Part shown: in pieces, positions 29,250 to 40,089 of the stretch
Position numbering within the stretch: position 1 is the stretch's first letter
Layout of the letters: each line of letters starts with the position of its first letter
NCBI RefSeq assembly: GCF_011300215.1
Contig: NZ_CP049866.1
Coordinates: forward strand, 1,302,001 to 1,366,000
Length of the DNA stretch: 64,000 nucleotides
Reading direction: 5' to 3'
From: Nocardioides piscis
Lineage (GTDB): Bacteria; Actinomycetota; Actinomycetes; Propionibacteriales; Nocardioidaceae
Made by a program: the position numbers and the translations under genes
Notes under the pieces: generated by a model
Told to the model about the DNA's origin: nothing
Seen by the model: only the letters and a program-made list of their open reading frames with translations
Databases searched by the model: none

Positions 29250-29984
29250 TCAGACCGACAAGCGAGCGCGGGACGGAGTCGCGACGCGTCCGGTGCGTCC
29301 CAGGTCGGCCCGCCGGCCCGCGGCGTGCCCGTCGGCGATTCCACCTCCGGAGAGATGGCGCGGCGCTGCCGTTCGCAGGTCGGGATAGAACTCGGCGGCG
29401 GTGCGGTCGGCGAGCGCGGCCCGGTCGGCCAGGACCAGGGCGGCCGACGTGCCGGCTGCGGCGAAGTCGGTCTCGGACTCGCGGGCGGCCGCCCGCTCCA
29501 CCTCCTCGAGGCGATGCCCGATCGCGGCCGCGAACCCGAGCCACCAGGTGCGGCGGTAGGCCGCGGCGTGCTCGCCGCGCGGGACCGGGCGCCGGGTGAT
29601 CTCGCCGGTGCCTTGGACCAGCAGGCTGGTGAGCAGCATCTCGGCCAGCAGCAGGTCGGTGGTCGCCCCGAACAGGTGCAGCGAGTAGGTCGTCGACCCG
29701 TCCTCTCGGCGCTTGCGCAGGACCGCGCTGCAACGCAGCCCGCGCGCGACTGCCGCCCCGAGGCTGCCCTTCTCGTGGGCGTATGGCGCCAGCAGCTCCA
29801 CGGTGAGGTCGCCGACCACCTCGCGACCCGGGTCGCTGGCGGCCAGCAGGGCGGCGTCGACGCCGTGTCTGGCCATCAGCTCGGTGGCCTTGGCGTTGAA
29901 CGCCTCCGCCTCCGCAGCCGTGGCGGCCGGGTCTTCGGCCTGCGCCAGCAGCTTGCGGACCCGGGCCAGCTTGTCGTCGTTCAT
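29250..29984 (-). CDS. DUF2786 domain-containing protein
   Basis: 244 residues. The N-terminal 40 residues (KLARVRKLLAQAEDPAATAAEAEAFNAKATELMARHGVD) match the DUF2786 domain, a short helical module of unknown role found in actinobacteria and phages. The rest is a helical, Ala/Arg-rich domain containing TWWLGFAAAIGHRLEEVE, shared by bacterial members. ATG 29984 fits the domain start. It is divergent from clpB, sharing the 174-bp intergenic region with the HAIR site, so it could also respond to heat shock; that is inference. No catalytic residues are evident. Confidence 0.85.
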   Translation of the reverse strand: MNDDKLARVRKLLAQAEDPAATAAEAEAFNAKATELMARHGVDAALLAASDPGREVVGDLTVELLAPYAHEKGSLGAAVARGLRCSAVLRKRREDGSTTYSLHLFGATTDLLLAEMLLTSLLVQGTGEITRRPVPRGEHAAAYRRTWWLGFAAAIGHRLEEVERAAARESETDFAAAGTSAALVLADRAALADRTAAEFYPDLRTAAPRHLSGGGIADGHAAGRRADLGRTGRVATPSRARLSV

Positions 29985-30075
29985 GCGTCTCCTCACGTGG
30001 TGACTCCGCACGATGGCACGCATCACCGACACTGCGTGGAGGCTGTCCACAGAGGTCGACACGACGTTGGTTAAA

Positions 30076-30096
30076 GTTGAGGGGAATCGACTCAAC
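30076..30096. promoter_or_regulatory. HAIR operator (HspR site) upstream of clpB
   Basis: GTTGAGG-N7-ACTCAAC fits the HAIR pattern CTTGAGT-N7-ACTCAAG. The surrounding bases extend the dyad to AAGTTGAG...CTCAACTT (30074-30098). It lies about 60 bp before the clpB start. HspR, encoded at 19333-19763, is the expected binder. Confidence 0.8.
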
Positions 30097-30158
30097 TTGT
30101 CGAGCGTTGTCGTAGATGTCATCACGGTGATGACCATGGAGTGTGCAGAGGAGCCCCG

Positions 30159-32741
<2,583 letters not shown>

Positions 32742-32755
32742 GGTTTGGGTGCGCC

Positions 32756-32789
32756 TGGTGGAGTCCCCGGCTGACCGGGGACTCCACCA
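32756..32789 (+). terminator. Terminator hairpin after clpB
   Basis: A perfect 15-bp stem, TGGTGGAGTCCCCGG / CCGGGGACTCCACCA, with a four-base CTGA loop, 14 bases after the clpB stop. No T-run, but stem strength and position support termination. Confidence 0.85.
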
Positions 32790-32835
32790 CGTGTCAGGCG
32801 TTGCAACCCCTGATACGTGAGGGACTTGCCTGACA
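32789..32835. repeat. Overlapping palindromes downstream of clpB
   Basis: ACGTGTCAGG (32789-32798) pairs with CCTGATACGT (32809-32818), and TGTCAGGC (32792-32799) could alternatively pair with GCCTGACA (32828-32835). The two foldings exclude each other. This may be a short dispersed palindromic element or a second terminator for the convergent DoxX gene. The remainder up to 32951 shows nothing recognisable. Confidence 0.45.
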
Positions 32836-32951
32836 AGTGCCCGTGGGGGAGTCGAGTAGCAGGGCTTCCCGGCCGTTCGGAGGGTCGTTCAGTGCGACCA
32901 ACCGCCGGTTGCATCTGGATGGGGCCGACGGGGGGCTCGCCAACAGGGAAG

Positions 32952-33356
32952 TCAGTCGCGAGCAGTACGGCGGCGTAGCCAGCCGCCACCCCACAGCGCC
33001 CACAGCACGAGGACCGGCTGGAAGAACAGCCGGACGAGGCGCTTGCGGTCGGTGTCGAGCCCGAAGGCGTCGGTGCCCTCGACGTATTGCGCGATGTTGC
33101 CCGGGAAGATGATCACGAAGAACGCGGCGAGCAGCCCGCCGATCAGCCGCTTCTTCTGCGGCACCGCGATGAACGTCGCGCCGAGCGCGATCTCGACAGC
33201 GCCCGAGGCCAGGACCGTGAAGTCGTCGTCGAGCGGGAACCAGTCAGGCACCTGGGCCTGGAACTCAGCGCGCTGCGCGGTCAGGTGGAGCACCCCCGCC
33301 CCGACCATCGCGGCGCCGAGGGTGAGCCGGGCGATCGTGCGTGCGGGAGAGGCCAT
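32952..33356 (-). CDS. DoxX family membrane protein
   Basis: 134 residues with four hydrophobic helices and the DoxX-type segment GAVEIALGATFIAVP. DoxX-family proteins are small integral membrane proteins, some tied to thiol/redox homeostasis. ATG 33356 is the only good start; six bases separate it from the stop of the upstream FAD-linked oxidase gene, so the two are probably co-transcribed. Confidence 0.8.
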   Translation of the reverse strand: MASPARTIARLTLGAAMVGAGVLHLTAQRAEFQAQVPDWFPLDDDFTVLASGAVEIALGATFIAVPQKKRLIGGLLAAFFVIIFPGNIAQYVEGTDAFGLDTDRKRLVRLFFQPVLVLWALWGGGWLRRRTARD

Positions 33357-33361
33357 GCCAG

Positions 33362-34792
33362 TCAGCCTAGGGGCAGGACCTTGCCGGGGTTCATCAGTCC
33401 ACGGGGGTCGAGTGCGTCCTTCACCGAGCGCATCAACGACACCTCCACCTCGCTCTTGTATGCCGATGCGGCGGCCGCCTTCGAGGAGCCGAGCCCGTGC
33501 TCGGCGCTGATCGAGCCGTCGAGCTCCACGGTGCAGTCGTGGACGATCGCGGAGAGCTCGGCCGCTCGCGCCCAGAACGCGTCCGGCTCCAGGGACTCGG
33601 GCCGGCTCAGGTTGTAGTGCAGGTTGCCGTCGCCGACGTGGCCGTAGACGATCGGCCGGATGCCGGGCAGGGCCTGCTCCAGGGCTGGTGCGAGCCGGGA
33701 GACGAGGTCGTCGAGCGAGGTGATCGGCACCGACACGTCGTGCTTGATGGTCGGTCCGAGCGATTCCTGGGCCTCCGAGATCCGTTCCCGCAGCGCCCAG
33801 AGCCCGTCGCGCTGCGCGGGCGAGCCGGCGATGGCGGCGTCGAGGACCAAACCGGCCTCGACGGCAGCACCCAGCGCCGACTCGAGGTCGTCGCCGACCG
33901 TGGCTCCGGCCGGCCCGGCGAGCTCGATCAGCCCGAACCACGGCGCGTCGCAGGCCAGCGGGTCGGGCACGCCCTGCGACACGACGAGGTCCAGCGCCGG
34001 CCGCGAGACCAGCTCCCACGTGGTGAGGCGCTCGGCGGCGTGGTCGCGCAGGAGGGGAAGCAGCGATGCTGCCGCGGCGACCGACGGCAGGGCCACCCAC
34101 GAGGTCGCCCGGGCGGGGGTGGCCGGGTGGAGGGTCAGCACGGCGCCGGTGACGATGCCGAGGGTGCCCTCGGCCCCGATGAACAGCTGGGTCAGGTCAT
34201 AGCCGGTGTTGTCCTTGCGCAGCGACCGCAGCCCGTCCCAGACGCGGCCGTCGGGCAGGACGACCTCGAGCCCCAGCACGAGGCTGCGCATCATCCCGTA
34301 GCGCAGCACGGCGGTCCCGCCGGCGTTGGTGGCGATGTTGCCGCCGACGGTGCAGCTGCCCTCCGCCGCCAACGACAACGGGAACAGCCGGTCCACCGAG
34401 GCCGCCGCCTGCTGGACCTCCGCCAGCACCACGCCCGCGTCGACGGTCATGGTGCTGCTGACCGGGTCGACGTCGCGGATCTTCCGCATCCTTCCCAGCG
34501 ACAGCACGACCTGCGATCCGTCGCCCGACGGGGTCGCGCCCCCGCACATGCCGGTGTTGCCGCCCTGCGGCACGATCGCGACGCCGGCCTCGTGGGCGAG
34601 TCGTACGACCGCCGAGACCTCGTCGGTCGACCCCGGCCGCACCACGGCGAGCGGCGTGCCGGCATACGCACCCCGCCAGTCGGTGGCATAGGGCGCGACG
34701 TCGGCCGCGTCCGTGAGCACGTGGTCGGCTCCGACAACAGCCGCGAGGTCGGTGGTCAACGAGGAAGGCACAGGAGTCACGGGGTCCATCAT
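33362..34792 (-). CDS. FAD-binding oxidoreductase, glycolate oxidase subunit GlcD / D-2-hydroxyacid dehydrogenase type
   Basis: 476 residues. FAD-binding (VAO/PCMH) domain with PQGGNTGMCGGATP, GSCTVGGNIATNAGG and GAEGTLGIVT. The C-terminal FAD-oxidase domain carries YGHVGDGNLHYN and the terminal SAEHGLGSSK, then DPRGLMNPGKVLPLG. These are hallmarks of D-lactate/glycolate/D-2-hydroxyglutarate dehydrogenases. The start is ATG 34792 or the adjacent ATG 34789; the frame upstream of it overlaps the next gene and is not coding. Substrate not determinable. Confidence 0.92.
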   Translation of the reverse strand: MMDPVTPVPSSLTTDLAAVVGADHVLTDAADVAPYATDWRGAYAGTPLAVVRPGSTDEVSAVVRLAHEAGVAIVPQGGNTGMCGGATPSGDGSQVVLSLGRMRKIRDVDPVSSTMTVDAGVVLAEVQQAAASVDRLFPLSLAAEGSCTVGGNIATNAGGTAVLRYGMMRSLVLGLEVVLPDGRVWDGLRSLRKDNTGYDLTQLFIGAEGTLGIVTGAVLTLHPATPARATSWVALPSVAAAASLLPLLRDHAAERLTTWELVSRPALDLVVSQGVPDPLACDAPWFGLIELAGPAGATVGDDLESALGAAVEAGLVLDAAIAGSPAQRDGLWALRERISEAQESLGPTIKHDVSVPITSLDDLVSRLAPALEQALPGIRPIVYGHVGDGNLHYNLSRPESLEPDAFWARAAELSAIVHDCTVELDGSISAEHGLGSSKAAAASAYKSEVEVSLMRSVKDALDPRGLMNPGKVLPLG

Positions 34793-34797
34793 CGCGC

Positions 34798-35937
34798 TCA
34801 GGCGGTGATGGCGTCGCCGTGCGCCTTGGCGTGAACCAGGCGATCGCGGCGCCGTACGAGCTCGGCCACTGCCTCGAGGAAGCGGGTGGTGCTGTCGCCG
34901 ACCTGCAGGTCGTCGAAGTAGAAGTGGCGCATCGCGTGGCGTTCGAAGTGGTGCGAGTCCTGCGCGAGGCGGGCCGTCAGCAGCGAGGCCAGGTCGTCGA
35001 CGTTGGACTCGTCGACGACGTCGGCGCAGTGGCTCACCGGGACCTCGTCGCGGAACCGGGCAGGGTCGCAGTGGCGATCGGTGATCAGGATCGGCTTGTC
35101 GGTGCAGAGATAGAGCCAGTCGAGTCCCACCGACGAGACGTCGGTGACCATCGCGTCGCAATCGGGCATGACCGCGAGGATGTTGCCGGTCAGCACGGTG
35201 GTGTGGCCGGCCTCGGGCTCCCGCGCGGCCGCCTCGGCGATCATCTCCAGGATCGCCAGGTGGCCCGACTGGATGGCCGGTGTCAGGCTGGTGGTCACCT
35301 TCGGGTGCGGCTTGTAGACGACCCGCACGTCGGGGACTGCCAGGACGCTGCGGACGATCTCGGGACCAATGGTGTCGACGGAGGTGTAGTCGTTGTAGTC
35401 GGCGTCGCCCTCCCACGTGGGGGCATAGAGGACCGTACGGCGCGTGGTCGGCTCGATCACGGGCGCCGGCCGCAGGTCCAGCTGAGGTCGACCGACCCGC
35501 ACCAGACGGGCGGGGTCGAACTCCAGCAGTCCGCTCAGGTGGCGCTGCACCGCGGCCTCCCCGGCGACGAAGACGCGGTCGTAGGCCTTGGCGTTGTTGC
35601 TCGCCATGCTCTGCTTGTCGCTCTCGCCGTGGTTGATGTGCACGTGGAGCATCTCGCCGTTGACGAGTGACTGGAAGTTGAGCGCGGAGTTGTTGCAGTA
35701 GAGGACGACCTTCGCCTCGAGCGCGGCATAGAGCTCGGTCAGCTCGGAGAAGGTCGGCGCCAGGAAGATCGACAGCCTCGTCCGGTCGCGCAGGATGGCT
35801 GCGACGTCAGGGTCGCGCACGACCAGCGCCACCGGCTGCTGTGCGTCCAGCACCTCGAGGACCTCCAGCCACTGGATCAGCTGATAGCTCCGCGTGGGGT
35901 CATCTGCGTAGTACGCAAGGGCGTGGGCGCCGTTCAC
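34798..35937 (-). CDS. CDP-glycerol glycerophosphotransferase family protein (TagB/TagF-like)
   Basis: 379 residues. The C-terminal half has the family signature: VLYAPTWEG, then VVYKPHPKVT, LAVMPDCDAMVTDVSSVGLDWLYLCTDKPILI. The N-terminal part is a Rossmann-like GT-B half with HINHGESDKQS. Such enzymes add glycerol- or ribitol-phosphate to build teichoic-acid-like wall polymers. Start is GTG 35937. It is a single isolated copy here, so it may decorate a glycopolymer rather than polymerise a chain. Confidence 0.85.
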   Translation of the reverse strand: MNGAHALAYYADDPTRSYQLIQWLEVLEVLDAQQPVALVVRDPDVAAILRDRTRLSIFLAPTFSELTELYAALEAKVVLYCNNSALNFQSLVNGEMLHVHINHGESDKQSMASNNAKAYDRVFVAGEAAVQRHLSGLLEFDPARLVRVGRPQLDLRPAPVIEPTTRRTVLYAPTWEGDADYNDYTSVDTIGPEIVRSVLAVPDVRVVYKPHPKVTTSLTPAIQSGHLAILEMIAEAAAREPEAGHTTVLTGNILAVMPDCDAMVTDVSSVGLDWLYLCTDKPILITDRHCDPARFRDEVPVSHCADVVDESNVDDLASLLTARLAQDSHHFERHAMRHFYFDDLQVGDSTTRFLEAVAELVRRRDRLVHAKAHGDAITA

Positions 35938-35946
35938 ACACGGATC

Positions 35947-36765
35947 TTAGTCGCGGGTGTAGCCCTCACGAAAACTACGACGGGTGGGCTGCCAACCGCT
36001 GGCACGCAGGCGTGCGTTGGACAGCCGCTTGCCGTGCCCCTGGGCGGGATCGGCGGCGGGAGGGGAGGGTGCGCCCAGCAGCTCGGCGAGGAACGCGGCG
36101 ACGTCGCCCAGCTGTGCCGGCTCGTCGTCGGTGCCGAGATAGAGCCGCTCCGGCGGGTCGGGACGGGTGAGCAGGTGGACGACGGCGCTCGCCGCGTCCT
36201 CGCGGTGGATGCGGTTAGTCCAGCGATGCGGGTCGTCGATCCGGCCTTGGCGGACCCGGTCGAGCAACCGGGTGCTGGTGCCGCCGTACAACCCGGACAA
36301 CCGCAGCACGGTGCCGCTCGGCAACCTCTCGGCGAAGAGCTCCTCGGCTGCAAGCAGCATCCGGCCCGGCCCGTCGACCGGGTGCGCCGGCGTGGACTCG
36401 TCGTCGAGGGGCGGGAGCTGCCGGCTCGCCATCACGGCGGTCGACGACACCAGGACCGCGCGCTCGGGCAGCGACCCGGAGTCGGCCAGCGCATCGAGGG
36501 CCCGCCGCATGCCGTCGACGTAGGTCGCCCGGTAGGCCTCCTCGGTGCGTGGTCGTGCGGTGAGCGCGACGACCAGGAACCGTGCTCGCAGGTCAGGCAG
36601 GACCGGAGCCTCCCGGGTCAGGTCGACGGACAGCGCGCGCAGCCCAGAGGGCACCCTGCTCGCGTTGCGGCGCAGGGCCAGCACGTCGTGCCCGCTCTCG
36701 GCCAGCCGCAGGCCGACGCTCGCGCCGAGGTCGCCGCACCCGACCAGGAGGACATCTGAGGTCAC
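35947..36765 (-). CDS. NAD(P)-binding / NAD-dependent epimerase-like protein
   Basis: 272 residues from GTG 36765. N-terminal Rossmann motif LLVGCGDLGASVGLRLAESGHDV, then VLVSSTAVMA and LRLSGLYGG, typical of the atypical/extended SDR 'YeeZ-like' proteins. The active-site Tyr-Lys is not obvious, so enzymatic class is uncertain. Its start overlaps the stop of the upstream hypothetical gene by four bases. Confidence 0.78.
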   Translation of the reverse strand: MTSDVLLVGCGDLGASVGLRLAESGHDVLALRRNASRVPSGLRALSVDLTREAPVLPDLRARFLVVALTARPRTEEAYRATYVDGMRRALDALADSGSLPERAVLVSSTAVMASRQLPPLDDESTPAHPVDGPGRMLLAAEELFAERLPSGTVLRLSGLYGGTSTRLLDRVRQGRIDDPHRWTNRIHREDAASAVVHLLTRPDPPERLYLGTDDEPAQLGDVAAFLAELLGAPSPPAADPAQGHGKRLSNARLRASGWQPTRRSFREGYTRD

Positions 36766-37337
36766 CGTTGAACGGTACGCGGGCGCCCTGGCGGCCACGC
36801 GGTGCGCGCCAGCATCGCGAGGGTGGCGGCGCTCAGCATGGGACGGCCGCGATCACCGCGCTCGGCGCGGTGCTTGGCGTTGACGGGGTGCAGCGTGCGG
36901 GGGAGGTCCACGAACTCGTGGCACAGGACCTTGACGTCCTCGGGAATGACCGAGCTGCCGTAGGCCGCGACCTGCAGGCTGGACGTGCGCAGCCGTGCCA
37001 CGAGGGGGTGCGTCGACCCCGAGGACGCGACGTCCTGGTGGATCAGCGCCTCCAGCCAGGCGTCCAGCTGCTGTTGCGTCCGGCGATGCGCCCGGACGAC
37101 GTCGTGCTCCTCTGGGTCGTCGTGGTCGATCGCGGTGGGCATCCACACCGGCCGGGCTGCAGGGGCCCCGTGGGCCCGGGCCCGGCTCTCGACGGCCTCC
37201 GAGAGGGTGACCCACTGCCTCACCAGGACGGCCAGGCTCAGGTCGGTCGAGCCGGCGACCTCATCGGCTCCAGCGGTGGTTGTCCCGAGACCTGCGGCGG
37301 TGTGCCATTCCCCTGTGAGTTCCACGTTCTTCACCAT
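36762..37337 (-). CDS. Hypothetical protein, helical, unknown function
   Basis: 191 residues, no membrane segment or signal peptide. Predominantly helical and charged, with conserved-looking patches WVTLSEAVESRARAHG and HEFVDLPRTLHPVNAKHR. I do not recognise a family. Start ATG 37337 or the following GTG, which has GCAGGA five bases upstream. It overlaps the epimerase-like gene by four bases, so both are likely one operon. It is divergent from the NAD(P)H-binding gene at 37472. Confidence 0.65.
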   Translation of the reverse strand: MVKNVELTGEWHTAAGLGTTTAGADEVAGSTDLSLAVLVRQWVTLSEAVESRARAHGAPAARPVWMPTAIDHDDPEEHDVVRAHRRTQQQLDAWLEALIHQDVASSGSTHPLVARLRTSSLQVAAYGSSVIPEDVKVLCHEFVDLPRTLHPVNAKHRAERGDRGRPMLSAATLAMLARTAWPPGRPRTVQR

Positions 37338-37471
37338 CCTGCGGGCGTCATGTTCGCTTTCGAGGGTGCGCCTCGCTGCGGGAGGTCGCGGCAGAACCGG
37401 CAGAATTCGCCACCTGGACTAGACATCTCGGCGGCCGGGCCGGCTGCGGGCCCGCGGCTACAGTCGACCGA

Positions 37472-38500
37472 ATGAAGATCCTGGTGACGGGCGCGACTGG
37501 TTATGTCGGCGGCCGACTGGTCCCCCTGTTGCTCGAGCGCGGCCACGACGTCCGGACGACGACGTCCAACCCGGACCGCGAGCCAGCGTGGTGGGGACAC
37601 CGGGTCGAGACGGTCGTCATGGATGCCCTCGACGCCGAGCAGGTGGCGGCCGCCTGCCATGGCGTCGACGCGGTCTACTACCTGATCCACGGGATGGGTG
37701 GCGACGACTTCGCGCAGACCGACCGTGCGGCAGCCAACAACCTCGCGGACGCCGTGCGCGCCCAGGGGGTGCCCCGGGTCGTCTACCTGTCCGGCGTCGT
37801 GCCGGACGTCAGCGACGACGAGCTCTCCGAGCACATCGAGTCGCGTCGCGAGGTCGAGCGGATCCTGGCCGAGTCGCCCGCCCTGGTGGTCGTCCTGCGC
37901 GCGGCCGTGCTCCTGGGCAGCGGGTCGACCTCGTTCGAGATCATCAGGCAGGTCAGCAAGCGCCTGCCCGTCCACACCGTCCCGACCTGGATGGACTCGA
38001 TGGTCCAGCCGATCGCCGTCGTCGACGTGCTGGAGGCGCTCGTCGGAGCCCTCGACTACTCCGGCCCCTCGCGCCACTTCGACGTGGGCGGACCCGACCG
38101 GCTCCGCTACGGCGCTCTGCTCGAGGCCTACACCGCGCACGCGGGTCTGGCGCGGCCCCAGGTCGACGTCCCGCTTCTCCCCACCGCGCTCGTCGGGACG
38201 CTGGTCGGCAGCCTGACCGACGTGCCGCGACCGACGGTCGAGGCCCTCGTCGAGAGCCTGCGCCACGACATGGTGGCTGCCGACGACGACTTCGCCGCGC
38301 TGTTGCTGCCTCCGGCGCACTCCCTCGTCGGGCTCGACGAGGCGTTCGGCCGCTCCCTCGCGCCACCCGCGACGCGACCCGAGGACGCCGACCCGATGGG
38401 ACCGCTGCCGCAGGACCCCTCATGGGCCAGCGGTGGCGACGACCGCCCGGTCCTCGCCAAGGTGGTCGACGCGGTCAAGGACGTCCTGCCGGACGCATGA
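37472..38500 (+). CDS. NAD(P)H-binding protein (NmrA/atypical SDR family)
   Basis: 342 residues. Begins with MKILVTGATGYVGGRLVPLLLERGHDV, a textbook TGxxGxxG nucleotide-binding loop, followed by VYYLIHGMGGDDF and VVYLSGVVPD. Typical of proteins related to NmrA and complex I assembly-type atypical SDRs, many of which bind NAD(P) without a catalytic Tyr-Lys pair. Short hydrophobic patches near 200-250 may help it touch membranes. It stands alone upstream of the hemerythrin gene. Confidence 0.85.
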   Translation: MKILVTGATGYVGGRLVPLLLERGHDVRTTTSNPDREPAWWGHRVETVVMDALDAEQVAAACHGVDAVYYLIHGMGGDDFAQTDRAAANNLADAVRAQGVPRVVYLSGVVPDVSDDELSEHIESRREVERILAESPALVVVLRAAVLLGSGSTSFEIIRQVSKRLPVHTVPTWMDSMVQPIAVVDVLEALVGALDYSGPSRHFDVGGPDRLRYGALLEAYTAHAGLARPQVDVPLLPTALVGTLVGSLTDVPRPTVEALVESLRHDMVAADDDFAALLLPPAHSLVGLDEAFGRSLAPPATRPEDADPMGPLPQDPSWASGGDDRPVLAKVVDAVKDVLPDA

Positions 38501-38566
38501 TCGGGCGCCTCCGGGGGTACGGCGCCAGCAGCCAAGCAAACGTTTCGAACTCCTGGAGGCACACAC

Positions 38567-39067
38567 ATGTCCAACGACGCCATCGTCCTGCTCAAGGAAG
38601 ACCACCAGGAAGTCCGTCGGGTCTTCACCGACTTCGAGAACGCCGGTGAGAACGCAGAGGTCACCAAGGGCAAGCTCGTCGACAAGATGATCGAGCTCCT
38701 GACCGCGCACACCTACATCGAGAACGAGGTCATGTACCCGCGTGTGCGTGAGCTCCTCCCGGACCTCGAGGACGACGTGCTCGAGTCCTACGAGGAGCAC
38801 CACGTCGCCGACGTGCTGGTCGTCGAGCTCGCCGCGATGAAGCCGAGCGACGAGCGCTTCGACGCCAAGACCACCGTCCTGATCGAGAACGTCCGCCACC
38901 ACATGGACGAAGAGGAGCAGGAGTGGTTCCCCAAGGTGCGTGAGGGCCTCGGACGCAAGGCGCTGCAGGAGATCGGCGACGAGCTCATCGCCGCCAAGAA
39001 GAAGGCACCGAAGCGTCCGTCGCAGCCGAGCGCGCTCAAGAAGACGATCGACGCAGTCATCTCCTGA
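38567..39067 (+). CDS. Hemerythrin HHE domain-containing protein
   Basis: 166 residues. An HHE cation-binding four-helix bundle: VLLKEDHQEVRR, LTAHTYIENEVMYP, YEEHHVADVLVVEL and HHMDEEEQEWFP supply the His/Glu ligands of a non-haem diiron centre. A Lys-rich C-terminal tail (AAKKKAPKRPSQPSALKK) is added. Such proteins bind or sense O2 or NO, or store iron. GGAG stands before ATG 38567. Confidence 0.9.
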   Translation: MSNDAIVLLKEDHQEVRRVFTDFENAGENAEVTKGKLVDKMIELLTAHTYIENEVMYPRVRELLPDLEDDVLESYEEHHVADVLVVELAAMKPSDERFDAKTTVLIENVRHHMDEEEQEWFPKVREGLGRKALQEIGDELIAAKKKAPKRPSQPSALKKTIDAVIS

Positions 39068-39111
39068 GGTCCGACTGCGTGATCCAACCACCCCGATGAT
39101 CCAATGATGGG

Positions 39112-40089
39112 GTGACCAAAGCCACCAGCACCCGCCCGAGCCAGACGACCATGGCCGGGGTGATGGTGATGCTGGCGGGCTTCTTCGTCGTCGTGTCGGT
39201 GTGGGACTCGGTCTCGAGGTTGCGGTCCATCGAGACCCGCGAGGCGATCGAGAAGTTCCTCGCCGAGCCGCCCGGCAACGAGCTGTCGCTCTCCGTGGAG
39301 TCGGTCATCGACGTCCTGCACGTGACGTCGATGATCGCGGCGGCGTGCGCCATCGCGGCCGTCGCGCTGGGCTGGCAGGTCCTGCAGCGCAGCCGGTCGG
39401 CGCGGTTGGTCCTGTCCCTGGTCGCCATACCGCTGTTCATTACCGGCCTCGTCGCCGGCGGCTTCATGTCGGCCATCGTCGCCGTCGCGACCGCCCTGCT
39501 GTGGCTGTCCCCGTCGCGTGAGTGGCTGGCCGGGCAGGATGCACCACGGCCCGCGCAGGACCGACCCGTCGCGGCCCCGACCGCGACCTCGACCCCGGCC
39601 TCGATCTCGCCCCCGCTCTCGACCTCGACCCCGGCCCGGCGCCGACCCGACCCGGTGACGAGCGCGGTGGTCATCACCATCGTGACCGCCGGCCTGGTCT
39701 TCGTGATGACCCTGGCGAGCGTGGTGCTGTTCGCCACTCAGCCCGATCTGGTGCTGGACGAGCTCCGCCGCCAGAACCCCGACATCGAGGAGAGCGGCCT
39801 GAGCGAGGCGACGCTGGTCGCCACGTCCTACGTCTCCGGCGGCATCGGCATGCTCTGGTCGCTCCTGGCGATCGCGCTCGCAGTCCTCACGGGTGCCGGC
39901 CGGGGCTGGGCCGCGCGCGGGCTCGTCATCTGTGCCGCCGTGTGTGCCGTCCTGTGCGTGATGGCGGCCCTGGCCTCGCTCGCGGCGCTCGTCCCGGCCA
40001 TCGCCGCGATCCTCACGGTCTCCCTGCTACGACGTCCGGAGTCCCGGGCGTGGTTCAGCGACGCAGGTCGGCCGCCGCCAGCCGGCTGA
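39112..40089 (+). CDS. Polytopic membrane protein, unknown function
   Basis: 325 residues from GTG 39112. Seven or so hydrophobic helices (TM1 about 13-30, three between 65 and 130, three between 185 and 310), separated by a Pro/Ser/Thr/Ala-rich cytoplasmic linker (about 142-182). No motif of a transporter or enzyme is visible. Its end overlaps the convergent aminotransferase gene by 35 bases. Confidence 0.7.
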   Translation: MTKATSTRPSQTTMAGVMVMLAGFFVVVSVWDSVSRLRSIETREAIEKFLAEPPGNELSLSVESVIDVLHVTSMIAAACAIAAVALGWQVLQRSRSARLVLSLVAIPLFITGLVAGGFMSAIVAVATALLWLSPSREWLAGQDAPRPAQDRPVAAPTATSTPASISPPLSTSTPARRRPDPVTSAVVITIVTAGLVFVMTLASVVLFATQPDLVLDELRRQNPDIEESGLSEATLVATSYVSGGIGMLWSLLAIALAVLTGAGRGWAARGLVICAAVCAVLCVMAALASLAALVPAIAAILTVSLLRRPESRAWFSDAGRPPPAG

